From NCBI GenBank assembly GCA_017408735.1, contig JAFQUB010000050.1, positions 1 through 64,000 on the forward strand: a DNA stretch of 64,000 bases, given 5' to 3'. The number at the start of each line of letters is the position of its first letter. Position 1 is the first letter of the stretch. Below, piece after piece: positions 53,356 through 63,002 of the stretch. Below the pieces are notes generated by a model. It was given only the letters and a program-made list of their open reading frames with translations. It made no database searches and was not told the origin of the DNA. The DNA comes from Lachnospiraceae bacterium (GTDB taxonomy: Bacteria; Bacillota; Clostridia; Lachnospirales; Lachnospiraceae). The position numbers and the translations under genes were made by a program.

Positions 53356-55500
53356 TTATGCTTTTTTTACAATTTTCTTCTTCATTACCCACCATAATGC
53401 ACCAGTGATACATACAGATGAATATGCACCGCAAACAATACCAACCATCAATGGTAATGCAAATTCACGGATTGAGCTTACACCAAGAATGTATAATACT
53501 GCTACCATGATAAATGTAGTAAAGGATGTATAAATACTTCTTGTCAATGTCTGTGTAATACTTGTATTTACAATTTCTTCTAAATCTGCTTTTCTCATTT
53601 CTGTCATGTTTTCACGGATTCTATCGAAAATAACAATGGTTGCGTTGATAGAATAACCTACAATAGTTAACATACATGCAATAAATGTATTGCCAACAGA
53701 AATTTTTGCTACTGCATAGAAAGCTAATACTATTAATACGTCATGTAACAATGCGAGAACTGCACTTCCTGCAAATCTAATATCCTTGAAACGGAACCAA
53801 ATATAAATCAACATGCAAATAGTTGCAATGATTACAGAAATAATTGCATCGCGCTGCATTTCAGAACTGATGGTTGAACTGATTGTTTCAGCAGTAATTA
53901 AAGATGTATCTACGCCAAAGTTTTCTTCTAATGCTGCATTTAATGCTTCTCTTTCATCTAACGAAAGTGTTCTTGTCTTAATAATTACCTGATTAGTATC
54001 TGTAACTTTCTGTGTCTGAATTGCCGCATCATTTGTAATGCTTTCGATGACAGGTTTTACTTTTTCGTCAATTTCCTGAATAGTTAAATCTTCGTTAAAT
54101 GTTACATTTGTGGAAGTACCACCCATAAATTCAAGGCTAAAGTTTAATACATTTCCTGTATTTGCTTTGTTTACTCCAAGGAATACAAACCCACCAACAA
54201 TTAATACAATAGAAAGTATGAAGCAAAGATTCTTTTTTCCTAAGAAGTTAATTGTCTTATGTTCTTTGTTTCTTCCGTATAGTTTTTCACTCTGGAATCC
54301 CATTGCATAAAATGCATTTACCAAGTATTTTGTGATAACCAATGCTGTAAACATAGATACAACAATACCTAATGCAAGTGTGTGTGCAAATCCTTTTACG
54401 CTACCAGTACCCATGATAGAAAGTACTGCAGCCGCAATCAATGTAGTTATGTTACCATCCACAATTGCGGATAGAGCCTTTTCAAAACCAACTTTAATTG
54501 CAGAACGAACTGTTTTTCCTGCTGTAATTTCTTCACGAATACGTGAGAATATAATAACGTTAGCATCCACCGCCATACCAATGGAAAGAATAATACCTGC
54601 AATACCAGGTAATGTTAATGTAATCTGGAATGCATTTAATAATCCAAGAATAACACCTACATAAAGGCATAATGCAATACTGGATGCAAATCCAGGAAGT
54701 CTGTATACAAAACACATAAAGATACAAACGATTGCAAAACCAATTGCTGCTGCAAGTAAGCTTGTCTGAATTGCTTCTTCACCTAACTGAGCACCTACTA
54801 CGTTAGAACGGATTTCCTGTAATTCCAGCTTCAAACCACCGATACGGATAATAGAAGCCAATTCCTGTGCTTCTTCGTAGCTTGACATACCTGTAATCGT
54901 TGCTTCTCCACCTGTAATTGCACTCTGCACGGTTGGATTGCTGATTACATTTCCGTCATAGATAATAGGAAGATTATCTCCAATATGTGATGCTGTATAT
55001 TCTGCAAAACTGTCCTTTGCTTCCTCTGTCAGTGTTAACACTACAACTGTTTCATTGTTTCCCATTTCATCCTGCTGTGTTGCTGGCTGAGCATCTTTAA
55101 TATCAGTTCCCTGTAAAACCACTTCACCATCTTCTGATTCAATAGTTAGGGAACCCGGTTTACCTAAATCTTCTAAGATTTCATTAGCATCTGTAACACC
55201 AGGAATTTCAATGTTAATTCTGTTTGTACCTTCCTGATATACCTGCGCTTCTGTACTATAAGCTTCTACACGCTTCTGTAATTTAAATACGGTATCGCTC
55301 ATATCCTCTGCACTTGGATTTGCTTCTGTAGTTTCGTAAGTGATACTTACACCACCTGCCAAATCAAGTCCCAATTTAATGTCTCTTGCAGAACCCCACT
55401 GGTCACTGCCAATCCCAAATGCTGACAGGTATCCTAAAAAGCCTGTTGCCAGCAAAATTACCAGAAGAATTGCAATTCCTCTGCTCTTTTTCATCTGCAT
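53356..55500 (-). CDS. secDF: Fused SecD-SecF protein-export protein
   Basis: The start at 55500 (MQMKKSRGIAILLVILLATG) follows AAAGGAG; the longer frame lacks a site. The 714-residue protein contains SecD (KLGLDLAGGVSITYE, then GMAVDANVIIFSRIREE) and SecF (EFMGGTSTNVTF, then GYSINATIVIFDRIREN) in one chain with 12 expected helices. It uses the proton gradient to aid Sec export. It follows the SCIFF maturase gene by 68 nt, a neighbourhood seen widely in Clostridia. Confidence 0.96.
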   Translation of the reverse strand: MQMKKSRGIAILLVILLATGFLGYLSAFGIGSDQWGSARDIKLGLDLAGGVSITYETTEANPSAEDMSDTVFKLQKRVEAYSTEAQVYQEGTNRINIEIPGVTDANEILEDLGKPGSLTIESEDGEVVLQGTDIKDAQPATQQDEMGNNETVVVLTLTEEAKDSFAEYTASHIGDNLPIIYDGNVISNPTVQSAITGGEATITGMSSYEEAQELASIIRIGGLKLELQEIRSNVVGAQLGEEAIQTSLLAAAIGFAIVCIFMCFVYRLPGFASSIALCLYVGVILGLLNAFQITLTLPGIAGIILSIGMAVDANVIIFSRIREEITAGKTVRSAIKVGFEKALSAIVDGNITTLIAAAVLSIMGTGSVKGFAHTLALGIVVSMFTALVITKYLVNAFYAMGFQSEKLYGRNKEHKTINFLGKKNLCFILSIVLIVGGFVFLGVNKANTGNVLNFSLEFMGGTSTNVTFNEDLTIQEIDEKVKPVIESITNDAAIQTQKVTDTNQVIIKTRTLSLDEREALNAALEENFGVDTSLITAETISSTISSEMQRDAIISVIIATICMLIYIWFRFKDIRFAGSAVLALLHDVLIVLAFYAVAKISVGNTFIACMLTIVGYSINATIVIFDRIRENMTEMRKADLEEIVNTSITQTLTRSIYTSFTTFIMVAVLYILGVSSIREFALPLMVGIVCGAYSSVCITGALWWVMKKKIVKKA

Positions 55501-55568
55501 TTTTTTAACTCCTTTCATCTGCGGTTTTTCCGCACATTTCATTCTAATTATATTATAAATTTAATTAT

Positions 55569-56960
55569 TTACGCTTCTTCCTCTGCCAATGCTGCCTTAA
55601 TCATAATGGCACATTCCACTCTTTTTCTCTGTAATTCACATCCAACTTCATATACATCATTGATAGAACCGTGGAAATTATATGAGTTTGCAGCACAACC
55701 ACCGCTGCAATAGAATTTTGAGAAACAATTTTTACATTTATCCTTGGCATATACATTACAGCCTTTAAATGTTTCTACAATATCTGTATTTACAATTCCT
55801 GTATCCACATTTCCTAACAGAAATTTTTCTTCTCCAACAAACTGGTGACATGGATAAAAATCGCCCCATGGTGTTACTGCCAGATACTCTGTACCTGAAC
55901 CACATCCTGAAATACGTTTTGCCACACATGGACCACCCTGTAAATCAATCATAAAGTGGAAGAAGTTAAAGCATTTTCCTTCCTTGCTTCTCTTCACCAT
56001 TTCTTTTGCCAGTTTATCGTACTGTTCACAAATAACCGGGATATCTTCTTCTCTAAGAGCATAATCTTCTGTTTCTGCCGCAACTACCGGTTCCACTGAG
56101 ATCTGCTCAAATCCCAAATCTGCCAAATGTAATACATCTTCACTGAAATCTAAATTATTTCTAGTAAAAGTACCACGAACGTAATAATTTGTCTGTTTTC
56201 TGCTTTCTGCAACCTTCTGGAATTTCGGAACAATCAATTCATAACTGCCTTTTCCATTGCGAAATGGACGCATTTTATTATTGACTTCTTCCCTTCCGTC
56301 AATACTTAAAACCACATTTGCCATTTCTTTGTTTAAAAATTCTAAGATATCATCATTTAATAAAACACCGTTGGTTGTCAATGTAAAGCGGAAATTTTTG
56401 TTATGTATCTTTTCCTGCTCCCGGCCATAAGCCACCAACTGCTTCACTACCTCAAAATTCATCAAAGGTTCACCACCAAAGAAATCCACTTCCAGATTTC
56501 TTCTGCTTCCGGAATTAGCAATCAAGAAATCCAATGCTTTCTTTCCCACTTCAAAGGACATCAATGCACGTCTTCCGTGATATTCTCCTTCTTCTGCAAA
56601 GCAGTATTTACAAGCCAGGTTACAATCATGGGCAATATGTAAGCAGAGAGCTTTTACTACAGTTTCTCTCTTTTTAAACTCTTTTACATATGGCTCATAG
56701 ACATCTTCTGTAAATAACTGTCCGGCTTCAATCAATCCATTTAATTCCTCTAAAGCCTCACGCACATCACTTTCTGCATAAGTGCCCTGAAAATGACTTA
56801 CTGCTTTTGTAATTGTTTCTTCATCTATTTTACTGTCATTCTGCTTTTCTTCTTTTAAAAACGCAATCAGCTCATACACCATTTCGTCTACCACATGAAC
56901 AGAACCGCTGTTCACATCTAACACTATATGGTAGCCATTGTTTATATACTGATGAACCAT
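55569..56960 (-). CDS. scfB: Radical SAM SCIFF peptide maturase
   Basis: The 463-residue protein installs thioether bonds in the SCIFF peptide (ranthipeptide class). Residues 1-95 form a RiPP recognition element. The radical SAM cluster cysteines are C113, C117 and C120 (CNLACKYC), with FFGGEPLMNFE and TLTTNG following. The C-terminal SPASM region has CGSGTEYLAVTPWGDFYPCH and KCKNCFSKFYCSGGC for auxiliary iron-sulfur clusters. The precursor gene lies 99 nt upstream. Confidence 0.96.
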   Translation of the reverse strand: MVHQYINNGYHIVLDVNSGSVHVVDEMVYELIAFLKEEKQNDSKIDEETITKAVSHFQGTYAESDVREALEELNGLIEAGQLFTEDVYEPYVKEFKKRETVVKALCLHIAHDCNLACKYCFAEEGEYHGRRALMSFEVGKKALDFLIANSGSRRNLEVDFFGGEPLMNFEVVKQLVAYGREQEKIHNKNFRFTLTTNGVLLNDDILEFLNKEMANVVLSIDGREEVNNKMRPFRNGKGSYELIVPKFQKVAESRKQTNYYVRGTFTRNNLDFSEDVLHLADLGFEQISVEPVVAAETEDYALREEDIPVICEQYDKLAKEMVKRSKEGKCFNFFHFMIDLQGGPCVAKRISGCGSGTEYLAVTPWGDFYPCHQFVGEEKFLLGNVDTGIVNTDIVETFKGCNVYAKDKCKNCFSKFYCSGGCAANSYNFHGSINDVYEVGCELQRKRVECAIMIKAALAEEEA

Positions 56961-57017
56961 GTTTTCTCCTTTCGCTCTGCAAGCCTTCTAGCTTATTATT
57001 CTTCATTGTTCGCACAA

Positions 57018-57045
57018 ATAAGCAGCGACGTAAGCCGCTGCTTAT
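57018..57045 (-). promoter_or_regulatory. Hairpin between scfA and scfB
   Basis: ATAAGCAGCG (57018-57027) pairs perfectly with CGCTGCTTAT (57036-57045). It has no U tract, so it probably stabilises or processes the peptide mRNA, keeping precursor levels above those of the enzyme. Confidence 0.55.
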
Positions 57046-57059
57046 GAATCATCTAAACC

Positions 57060-57203
57060 CTATTTCTGGCTTTCACAGCTCTGATTTCCTACAGTACAGG
57101 ATGTTTTACATGCTGACTGACAAGATGTCTGGCATTCTCCGCATCCACCTTTTTTCATAGACTGTTTTAAATCACGTGTAGTTAAAGTCTTAATATGCTT
57201 CAT
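57060..57203 (-). CDS. scfA: SCIFF ranthipeptide precursor (six cysteines in forty-five residues)
   Basis: The 47-residue peptide begins MKHIKTLTTRDLKQSMKKGG and has six cysteines in the SCIFF pattern, starting CGECQTSCQSACKTSC and ending with a sixth near the C-terminus. Two ATG codons are adjacent; the second (57203) is better spaced from GGAGG. Cysteines are linked to neighbouring residues by the maturase encoded next. SCIFF is nearly universal in Clostridia and is linked to quorum-type regulation rather than antibiotic activity in some species. Confidence 0.95.
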   Translation of the reverse strand: MKHIKTLTTRDLKQSMKKGGCGECQTSCQSACKTSCTVGNQSCESQK

Positions 57204-57251
57204 CATATTCCCTCCTTACGTTTTAGCAACCTGAGGCTGACTATTTATTTA

Positions 57252-57312
57252 TGGCTACATATATAGCCACATTATTTAAAGTATTATAGCATAGGTGCAT
57301 ATCATACGTCAA
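57252..57312 (-). promoter_or_regulatory. Promoter and leader hairpin of the SCIFF operon
   Basis: TTGACG (57307-57312), 18 nt, TATAAT (57283-57288) preceded by TGC. Just after the start site TGGCTA/TAGCCA (57252-57257 with 57264-57269) forms a hairpin or operator. Confidence 0.7.
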
Positions 57313-57342
57313 ATCTAATTTCGATATTTCGGCGGCGCAAAT

Positions 57343-58001
57343 TTACTGTAGGAATTTAATAGGCAGAATACACCTAACGATGTGTCCTAGAATTAGTTCT
57401 GCCATTTTTCCCATTCCCACTATACTCCAACTCAGCGGTCTTGAACTCATTCTGCTTGAAAGTACATGGCTTACATGTCCTTCCATACTGCAACCGATAA
57501 CATCTTCCCTTCGACTGAGGTGCAGTCTTGCTGCTGTCCAGTTGGATAAAATATACTCCTTGCTTTTCTCTATACGTCTTACTCCTGTTTCTGAATCCAA
57601 ACAGTCCCTTAACCTTTCTACGATTGCTTTAAAATCACTTTTTTTCTCATATTTTATCGCATGACATAATTCCTTTTTGGCATCTTCTCTGGAATCTTTC
57701 ATATGACTGGTAAGTTTCGTCAGATATTTCTCTAAATGAAATTCATCCAGCACATATGTAATTCCTTCAATTTTGTTTTCTCCTGCTTTATTCTTAAACA
57801 GTGTTTTTTGATATGTTATACTGCCAAGACAGGTTAGTAGTATCTTTTCTTACAATGTACCAGCCGGGGCGAGCATTTTTGCAGGTATTCATCATAGGTT
57901 TCCAATTCTTCCACAATCATATCCCGTCCAAGCTGAATGACACTGTTTTTCACACCTTATACCACCTCTGCAATCTTTGCCATATCTGCTGAGTAACCCA
58001 T
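57343..58001 (-). pseudogene. Decayed ISLre2-family transposase
   Basis: Reading leftward from about 58001, short pieces match the ISLre2 N-terminus (ADMAKIAEVV, stop, then VIQLGRDMIVEELETYDEYL, stop, then TCLGSITYQKTLFKNK). The sequence then jumps to the C-terminal YVLDEFHLEKYLTKL and GCSMEGHVSHVLSSRMSSRP. The catalytic middle (over 200 residues) is missing and there are several stops. It marks an old insertion at the edge of the AT-rich ABC-transporter block. Confidence 0.85.
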
Positions 58002-58233
58002 GAAAACTTTTTTCTAAAATAAGCGCCTTTCTATTATGCGCTTACGTTCTTTTCGAAACGAAGTTTTTCTATAAAATAAAAACGCAAATACATTGACCAA
58101 ATGTTATAACCAAACCACGACAAATGACTCTAGCAGAATGCTTTGGTACAGCGGAGTTTGAGTGATAGTTGATTAGATATGGGAAAAATCAAATTACAGA
58201 AATTGCGACTAGCTCCGAAAACAGGATTTCTTT

Positions 58234-59403
58234 TTAACCAAACATAACTTTCTCTTTATCAAACAATTTTGCAAGTACCCATACGAATATTAATGTATAA
58301 GCAAAATTACTAATAAGCATCACAGCAAAATTCACATAGTTTACTTTATACACAAGAATGCTATATATGAACTGAACACTATTATATAACGGAACAAAGT
58401 ACATTCCTATTTTTTCTGCTGGTTCACTTTGTATCAAACAGGATATACCTATAAGCATTGCTCCTGCCGCAAATGGTGATAAACTCGTTGTAGCCTCTTT
58501 CACAGAATTGGCTATCGCAGATACAATTAACATTAAGCTGATAATAACCAATATTATAGATGTTAATGTAAGCAACAACAGGACATAATCTTTCAAACCA
58601 TAAATAGAAAGTATATCAGATGCCGCTATATTCATTATACTTGGCAAAGATAATATCACACCTATATAACTTGATATCCCACTCAATAATGCAATTATTG
58701 TCAAACTACATACTTTCCCTAACGCTATACTATTTCTTTTTACCGGTGTAGTTAATAATATGGCAATGGTTCCACGTTCCTTTTCGCCTGCAATAGATTC
58801 TGCTGCAATAGATAAACAACAGGAAAATATTAGCCCCATCAACAACATTGGTAAAATTGCTGATAAATTTTTTCCAGTACTATCTTTCTTTAATGCCATG
58901 TCATATACGTTGTTTCCATTATTAATAACGAACAGATCGAATATTGTGTTTTCATATTCTTCTAACAGCGTAGTCATAAAAGTATATGCATAAACAGATT
59001 CACTGATTGAAGAATTGTAATATATTTCTACTTCTACCCCGACTTTTGCGTCCGAGGACATACATATTTCATCGAACTTTTCCGGTAGCACAACCAATAT
59101 CGAAGGTTCTCTGTCTTCTATCCCCTGTTTTATTTGCTCTTTCATCATATAACTTACTTCTTGATAAGTTATTTCAGAACTTTCGAATACATTTTTTATA
59201 TTTTCTGATAAATTTATAACATAGATATTCACATCGCTAAACTGTCCTTCTTGGCTCTGTTTATTTAAAGTGCTTCCCATAACAGTATACAATACAAACA
59301 CAACTATCCCAGGCATTATTGCCGTAGTAAAAAGCATACGTTTATTTCCAAAAAATTTTGCAAGCTCTTTTTTCATTATAATAAAAATCTCATATTTATT
59401 CAT
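58234..59403 (-). CDS. ABC-2 type permease (NatB-like)
   Basis: The 389-residue protein has an N-terminal helix, an extracytoplasmic loop of about 140 residues and five further helices, with the conserved cytoplasmic motif ESIAGEKERGTIAILLTTPVKRNSIALGK. This is the layout of NatB and linearmycin-type exporters. It lies five bases after its ATPase gene. The substrate is unknown; antimicrobial or ion export is typical. The 232-nt gap 58002-58233 holds a small GCGC hairpin and no gene. Confidence 0.85.
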   Translation of the reverse strand: MNKYEIFIIMKKELAKFFGNKRMLFTTAIMPGIVVFVLYTVMGSTLNKQSQEGQFSDVNIYVINLSENIKNVFESSEITYQEVSYMMKEQIKQGIEDREPSILVVLPEKFDEICMSSDAKVGVEVEIYYNSSISESVYAYTFMTTLLEEYENTIFDLFVINNGNNVYDMALKKDSTGKNLSAILPMLLMGLIFSCCLSIAAESIAGEKERGTIAILLTTPVKRNSIALGKVCSLTIIALLSGISSYIGVILSLPSIMNIAASDILSIYGLKDYVLLLLTLTSIILVIISLMLIVSAIANSVKEATTSLSPFAAGAMLIGISCLIQSEPAEKIGMYFVPLYNSVQFIYSILVYKVNYVNFAVMLISNFAYTLIFVWVLAKLFDKEKVMFG

Positions 59404-59408
59404 GACTA

Positions 59409-60194
59409 CTACCTCAAAATCCTATTTTTCTCTTCTTCAAACACTTCAAAAAATATATCTTCAATCAAACGATTTTCTCGAACTATTTCCCTATAATTTT
59501 CACAATAAACCAACTTTCCATTGACCATTATCCCAACTCTGTCAGCCAGTTTATCTACTACATCAAAAATATGAGTGGAAATCAGAATCGTTTTCCCCTC
59601 CTCTTTTAGAGTTTTTAAAAAAACAACTATTTCCCTTGTGGTAACAATATCCAAGCCATTTGTAGGCTCATCAAATATTATAATTTCAGGATTATGCACC
59701 AGTGATATTGCTATAGAAACTTTTTGCCGCATACCTGTAGAAAGTTTTTTTATCTTAACTTCTGCAAATCTATCTATTCCTAATATATTAAATAATTTTT
59801 CTTTCCTCTTGGAAATCTCTTCTTTATTCATATGATACATTTTCCCAAAAAAATCAAACAAATAATTTGGTGTAAAGAAATCATCCAATTTTAACTCAGT
59901 GGTGAGAAATCCAATCTTCTCTTTTACTAAATTCTTATTTTCTTCAATCAAATTCCCATTCATTTTTATCGTTCCACTTCGTGGTTCAATCAAAGTAGAA
60001 ATCATACGCAATGTTGTAGTTTTTCCCGCACCGTTATTACCTAATAAACAAAAAATCTCCCCTTTATACAACTTAAACGAAAGATTTTCAACTGCCTTTA
60101 TCTCTCGTTTTGTTGTATTCATAACTTTTTGTTGTTTTTTTGTTACTTTATATGTTTTTGATAAATCCTCTATCTCTAATACTATTTCTTCCAT
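59409..60194 (-). CDS. ABC transporter ATPase (NatA-like)
   Basis: The 261-residue protein has Walker A GNNGAGKTT, signature LSTGMRQK, Walker B IIIFDEPTNGLD and H-loop STHIF. It pairs with the NatB-like permease gene downstream and follows a second ATPase gene by 13 nt. Confidence 0.92.
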   Translation of the reverse strand: MEEIVLEIEDLSKTYKVTKKQQKVMNTTKREIKAVENLSFKLYKGEIFCLLGNNGAGKTTTLRMISTLIEPRSGTIKMNGNLIEENKNLVKEKIGFLTTELKLDDFFTPNYLFDFFGKMYHMNKEEISKRKEKLFNILGIDRFAEVKIKKLSTGMRQKVSIAISLVHNPEIIIFDEPTNGLDIVTTREIVVFLKTLKEEGKTILISTHIFDVVDKLADRVGIMVNGKLVYCENYREIVRENRLIEDIFFEVFEEEKNRILR

Positions 60195-60207
60195 CTTACT
60201 TAACTCC

Positions 60208-60885
60208 TTACAAGTATAATGTAGTATATATTTCCTCCAGATTCTCTTTCCCCTTCACTATATGTTCAATTTGACCATTTTTTAAAAATATACTTCTATC
60301 TGCAATGGAACCGATAAAGTCCAAAATATGACTTGAAACAATTACACTACACCCTCTATTTTTCGCCTCTGTAATATCACGTTTCATGCAAATTATTCCA
60401 GCCGTGTCCACTCCATTGGTTGGCTCATCTAAAATAATCAACTCCGGATTTCCCATAAATGCAATAATTGAGCCGACTTTCTTTTTGCTACCCATAGACA
60501 ATTTACAAAAAGGCTTGTTGCATTGGTTTTCCAAAGCATAATTTTTTATTGATTCATCAATTTTTTCTTTATATTTTCCTTTGTATTTATAATCCGAAAT
60601 CAAATACAACAATTCTTTTGCACTTATTTTTTTCCCAACATTAAGATGTTCCGGCATATATCCTATATTTTGTCTTGTACCAAACCAAGCTGTATCCTTA
60701 CCATTTAACAAAACCGTACCTTCATCCGCCTTTAATATTCCTGATACAATTTTTAATATGGTGCTTTTTCCTACCCCATTCGGACCTATAAATGCAACTG
60801 TTTCTCCTTCTTTGCATAAAAGAGAAATTTCTTTTACACCCGTGGTCGATGTATATAATTTTTTTACATTTTGTATTTCTAACAT
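60208..60885 (-). CDS. ABC transporter ATPase
   Basis: The start at 60885 (MLEIQNVKKLYTSTTG) overlaps the stop of the upstream permease gene, implying translational coupling; the longer frame runs back inside that gene. The protein of about 225 residues has Walker A GPNGVGKST, a signature LSMGSKKK that departs from LSGGQ, Walker B LIILDEPTNGVD and H-loop SSHIL. Partner of the upstream membrane protein. Confidence 0.9.
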   Translation of the reverse strand: MLEIQNVKKLYTSTTGVKEISLLCKEGETVAFIGPNGVGKSTILKIVSGILKADEGTVLLNGKDTAWFGTRQNIGYMPEHLNVGKKISAKELLYLISDYKYKGKYKEKIDESIKNYALENQCNKPFCKLSMGSKKKVGSIIAFMGNPELIILDEPTNGVDTAGIICMKRDITEAKNRGCSVIVSSHILDFIGSIADRSIFLKNGQIEHIVKGKENLEEIYTTLYL

Positions 60886-61961
60886 TCCATCTCTCCCTGC
60901 CAACATGATCCAATTTTTTTCAACACATAAACCAAAAGAAATATATTCATAATGGGAATTAAACCTATTATCATCCAAAATATGTATAACACCATCACTA
61001 GAATCTCACTGTCATCCGGTAGCCTCAAATTAGTATACAAATATATTACATTCCAATACAATTGCATAAAAATTCCAATGCACACAAAGACAATACCTAC
61101 AGCTATATTTTTCGAAAACACAGAAAACAATAGAGCTAACAGCAATAAATTAAAAATAATTCCGCTAATCAAATTAACTACTATATATTTCTTATGTGAA
61201 ATCCCAATTCCACAAAACAATTTAATCTTTTCTTTTTCATTTTTCCAATATGCATCATTAGCTAAAATTAACACCAAAGCCAAAAAACAATAAATTGTAA
61301 GAATGATATTTCTTGATATGCCCCCTTTTCCTACAATTACACCTATAAACACAACTGCTATTTTGCAAAAAAATATTTCAAAAAAAGCATAACGTTCTTT
61401 TATTCCAAGCAAAATCAATTCTATATATGCATTTTCTTTTACAACTTTCGTGCGATTCACTTTATCTCTTGTTCTTTTTTCCCTGAAACAAATGTCTTTT
61501 CCAAAATATATTTGTTTACAAGCTACGAAATATGTAATATATGTTACAGCCAAATACAATATCGTATATAGAACCACAGCTAACACCTTTTCGTAACCAA
61601 ACGCTCCTGTCATAGCCGTAATTACTATCATATACATATAGTACCAACTGCTTTTTTGAAATAGAACATATAAATAATATTCTGTTTTTCTCAATGACAA
61701 TATATATTCAAGTTCTTTGTTTTCTAATATTGTTTTATACATTCCATGAATCAACGCTGCAACAAATGCAACCAAAAAAGCAATTGTCACAAAAACTCTC
61801 AAATGATTCGATGAAATCATTTTCACACCAGCTATTTTTTCTTCAAACACCGGAACAACAAATATCTGAGCAACGATTATTAGCGCTATAGCTAAGACAA
61901 ATTGTATCACTTTATAAAACACATTTGAAATTGCAATCCATAATCTAAAACTCTTTTTCAA
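60879..61961 (-). CDS. ABC exporter membrane subunit, unnamed family
   Basis: The 360-residue protein has about nine hydrophobic helices and little else to name it. Coupled overlap with the ATPase gene (60879-60885) makes it the likely permease. Such poly-helix partners are common in bacteriocin-immunity and peptide exporters. The region is markedly AT-rich. Confidence 0.75.
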   Translation of the reverse strand: MKKSFRLWIAISNVFYKVIQFVLAIALIIVAQIFVVPVFEEKIAGVKMISSNHLRVFVTIAFLVAFVAALIHGMYKTILENKELEYILSLRKTEYYLYVLFQKSSWYYMYMIVITAMTGAFGYEKVLAVVLYTILYLAVTYITYFVACKQIYFGKDICFREKRTRDKVNRTKVVKENAYIELILLGIKERYAFFEIFFCKIAVVFIGVIVGKGGISRNIILTIYCFLALVLILANDAYWKNEKEKIKLFCGIGISHKKYIVVNLISGIIFNLLLLALLFSVFSKNIAVGIVFVCIGIFMQLYWNVIYLYTNLRLPDDSEILVMVLYIFWMIIGLIPIMNIFLLVYVLKKIGSCWQGEMEC

Positions 61962-62005
61962 TGATTTTCTCCAACTTATTATATCAACGATTGAATGTAT
62001 TCTTC

Positions 62006-62046
62006 AAAAAAGTTTCTCAAGCAAGACTTTACAGTCTTACTTGAGA
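62006..62046 (-). terminator. Terminator of the 22-residue peptide gene
   Basis: TCTCAAG and AAGACT (62015-62028) pair with AGTCTT and CTTGAGA (62033-62046) with one mismatch, and six U residues follow (62006-62011 on the minus strand). Confidence 0.85.
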
Positions 62047-62060
62047 TATTTCTTTTTATG

Positions 62061-62129
62061 CTAGGATGCTGAAATTGAACTGCACCACCAAACTACTGCT
62101 ACACCTGCGATAATAGCAATAATCCACAT
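62061..62129 (-). CDS. 22-residue hydrophobic peptide in ABC-transporter block
   Basis: The ORF follows GAGGGG by five bases and has its own promoter and terminator, so a small dedicated transcript is made. The peptide starts MWIIAIIAGVAVVWWC and ends in a short serine-rich tail: one membrane-spanning helix with three tryptophans and one cysteine. It has no recognisable leader. In this setting, between two ABC export systems, it could be a leaderless bacteriocin, a signalling peptide, or a small subunit or regulator of a transporter. Confidence 0.55.
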   Translation of the reverse strand: MWIIAIIAGVAVVWWCSSISAS

Positions 62130-62181
62130 ATTATCCCCTCACTTTCTTATCATTAATCGCATTTCAATACAATGCTTTTTT

Positions 62182-62210
62182 ATATTATCTCATTTCTTCC
62201 AAAAATTCAA
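62182..62210 (-). promoter_or_regulatory. Promoter of the 22-residue peptide gene
   Basis: TTGAAT (62205-62210), 17 nt, TAATAT (62182-62187) on the minus strand. The remaining gap to 62330 contains only a 9-codon frame with a modest ribosome binding site. Confidence 0.6.
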
Positions 62211-62330
62211 CTCATATTTTGCTGACACTCACATTTTATTGCCCATAACGTCAAAAATATAGCCTTCTATACTCTTTCATATTAACCTCTTTTTACAGAT
62301 GATGTTCAAATATACAGTTTCCTATAGAAA

Positions 62331-62999
62331 TTACTGTACAATGTGCCCATCTTCTATTCGAACTACCTTACTACAATATTCAGCCACCATTTTATCGTGT
62401 GTAACAATAATAATCGTTTTTCCTAATTGATTTAGTTCTACAAATAACTCCATAATTTCTTTTGTTGTCTTAGAATCCAACGCTCCCGTTGGTTCATCAC
62501 ACAATAAAATATCTGCATTATTGATCAACGCTCTAGAAATTGCAACTCGTTGCCTTTGTCCACCAGATAATTGACATGGATATGACTTTTTCTTATTTTC
62601 CAATCCTACCCTTTTTAAAACATCATCTGACCTCTTCTTTTTCTCACTTTGTTTTATTGCAATATATTCTAATGGAAGTTGTACATTCTTTTCCACGTTA
62701 TAATGTGATATCAACCCAAAATCTTGCATCACAAATCCAATTTTTTTGTTTCTTAATTCTGCTTTTTCTTTTTCTGAATAATTTTTTATTCTTTTTTCTT
62801 CTAAAAAATATTCCCCACTTGACACTCCATCAATTGTTCCTAAAATATTTAAGAGTGTGCTTTTACCAGAACCAGATGTTCCCATAATCGCTATCATTTC
62901 TCCTCTCTCAATTTTCAGAGATACATTTGTTAAAGCTTGAACTTTCCTTTCATCACTACCATATATCTTACTCACATTCACTAATTCAAGAATTACCAT
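62331..62999 (-). CDS. MacB/LolD-type ABC ATPase
   Basis: The 222-residue protein has Walker A GTSGSGKST, Q-loop VMQDFGL, signature LSGGQRQR, Walker B LLCDEPTGALDSKT and H-loop VTHD. This is the pattern of ATPases that drive FtsX-like permeases in peptide export or antibiotic resistance, including lactococcin-972-type bacteriocin loci. It starts three bases after the permease stop codon. Confidence 0.93.
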   Translation of the reverse strand: MVILELVNVSKIYGSDERKVQALTNVSLKIERGEMIAIMGTSGSGKSTLLNILGTIDGVSSGEYFLEEKRIKNYSEKEKAELRNKKIGFVMQDFGLISHYNVEKNVQLPLEYIAIKQSEKKKRSDDVLKRVGLENKKKSYPCQLSGGQRQRVAISRALINNADILLCDEPTGALDSKTTKEIMELFVELNQLGKTIIIVTHDKMVAEYCSKVVRIEDGHIVQ

Positions 63000-63002
63000 A
63001 TA

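Noticed and set aside
57060-57206. Lanthipeptide or sactipeptide precursor
   Set aside because: The spacing of six cysteines and the neighbouring maturase fit SCIFF exactly; no LanM-type gene is present.
62230-62300. Nine-codon ORF after the MacB-type ATPase
   Set aside because: Too short, with no promoter or terminator of its own; the 22-codon ORF downstream is far better supported.
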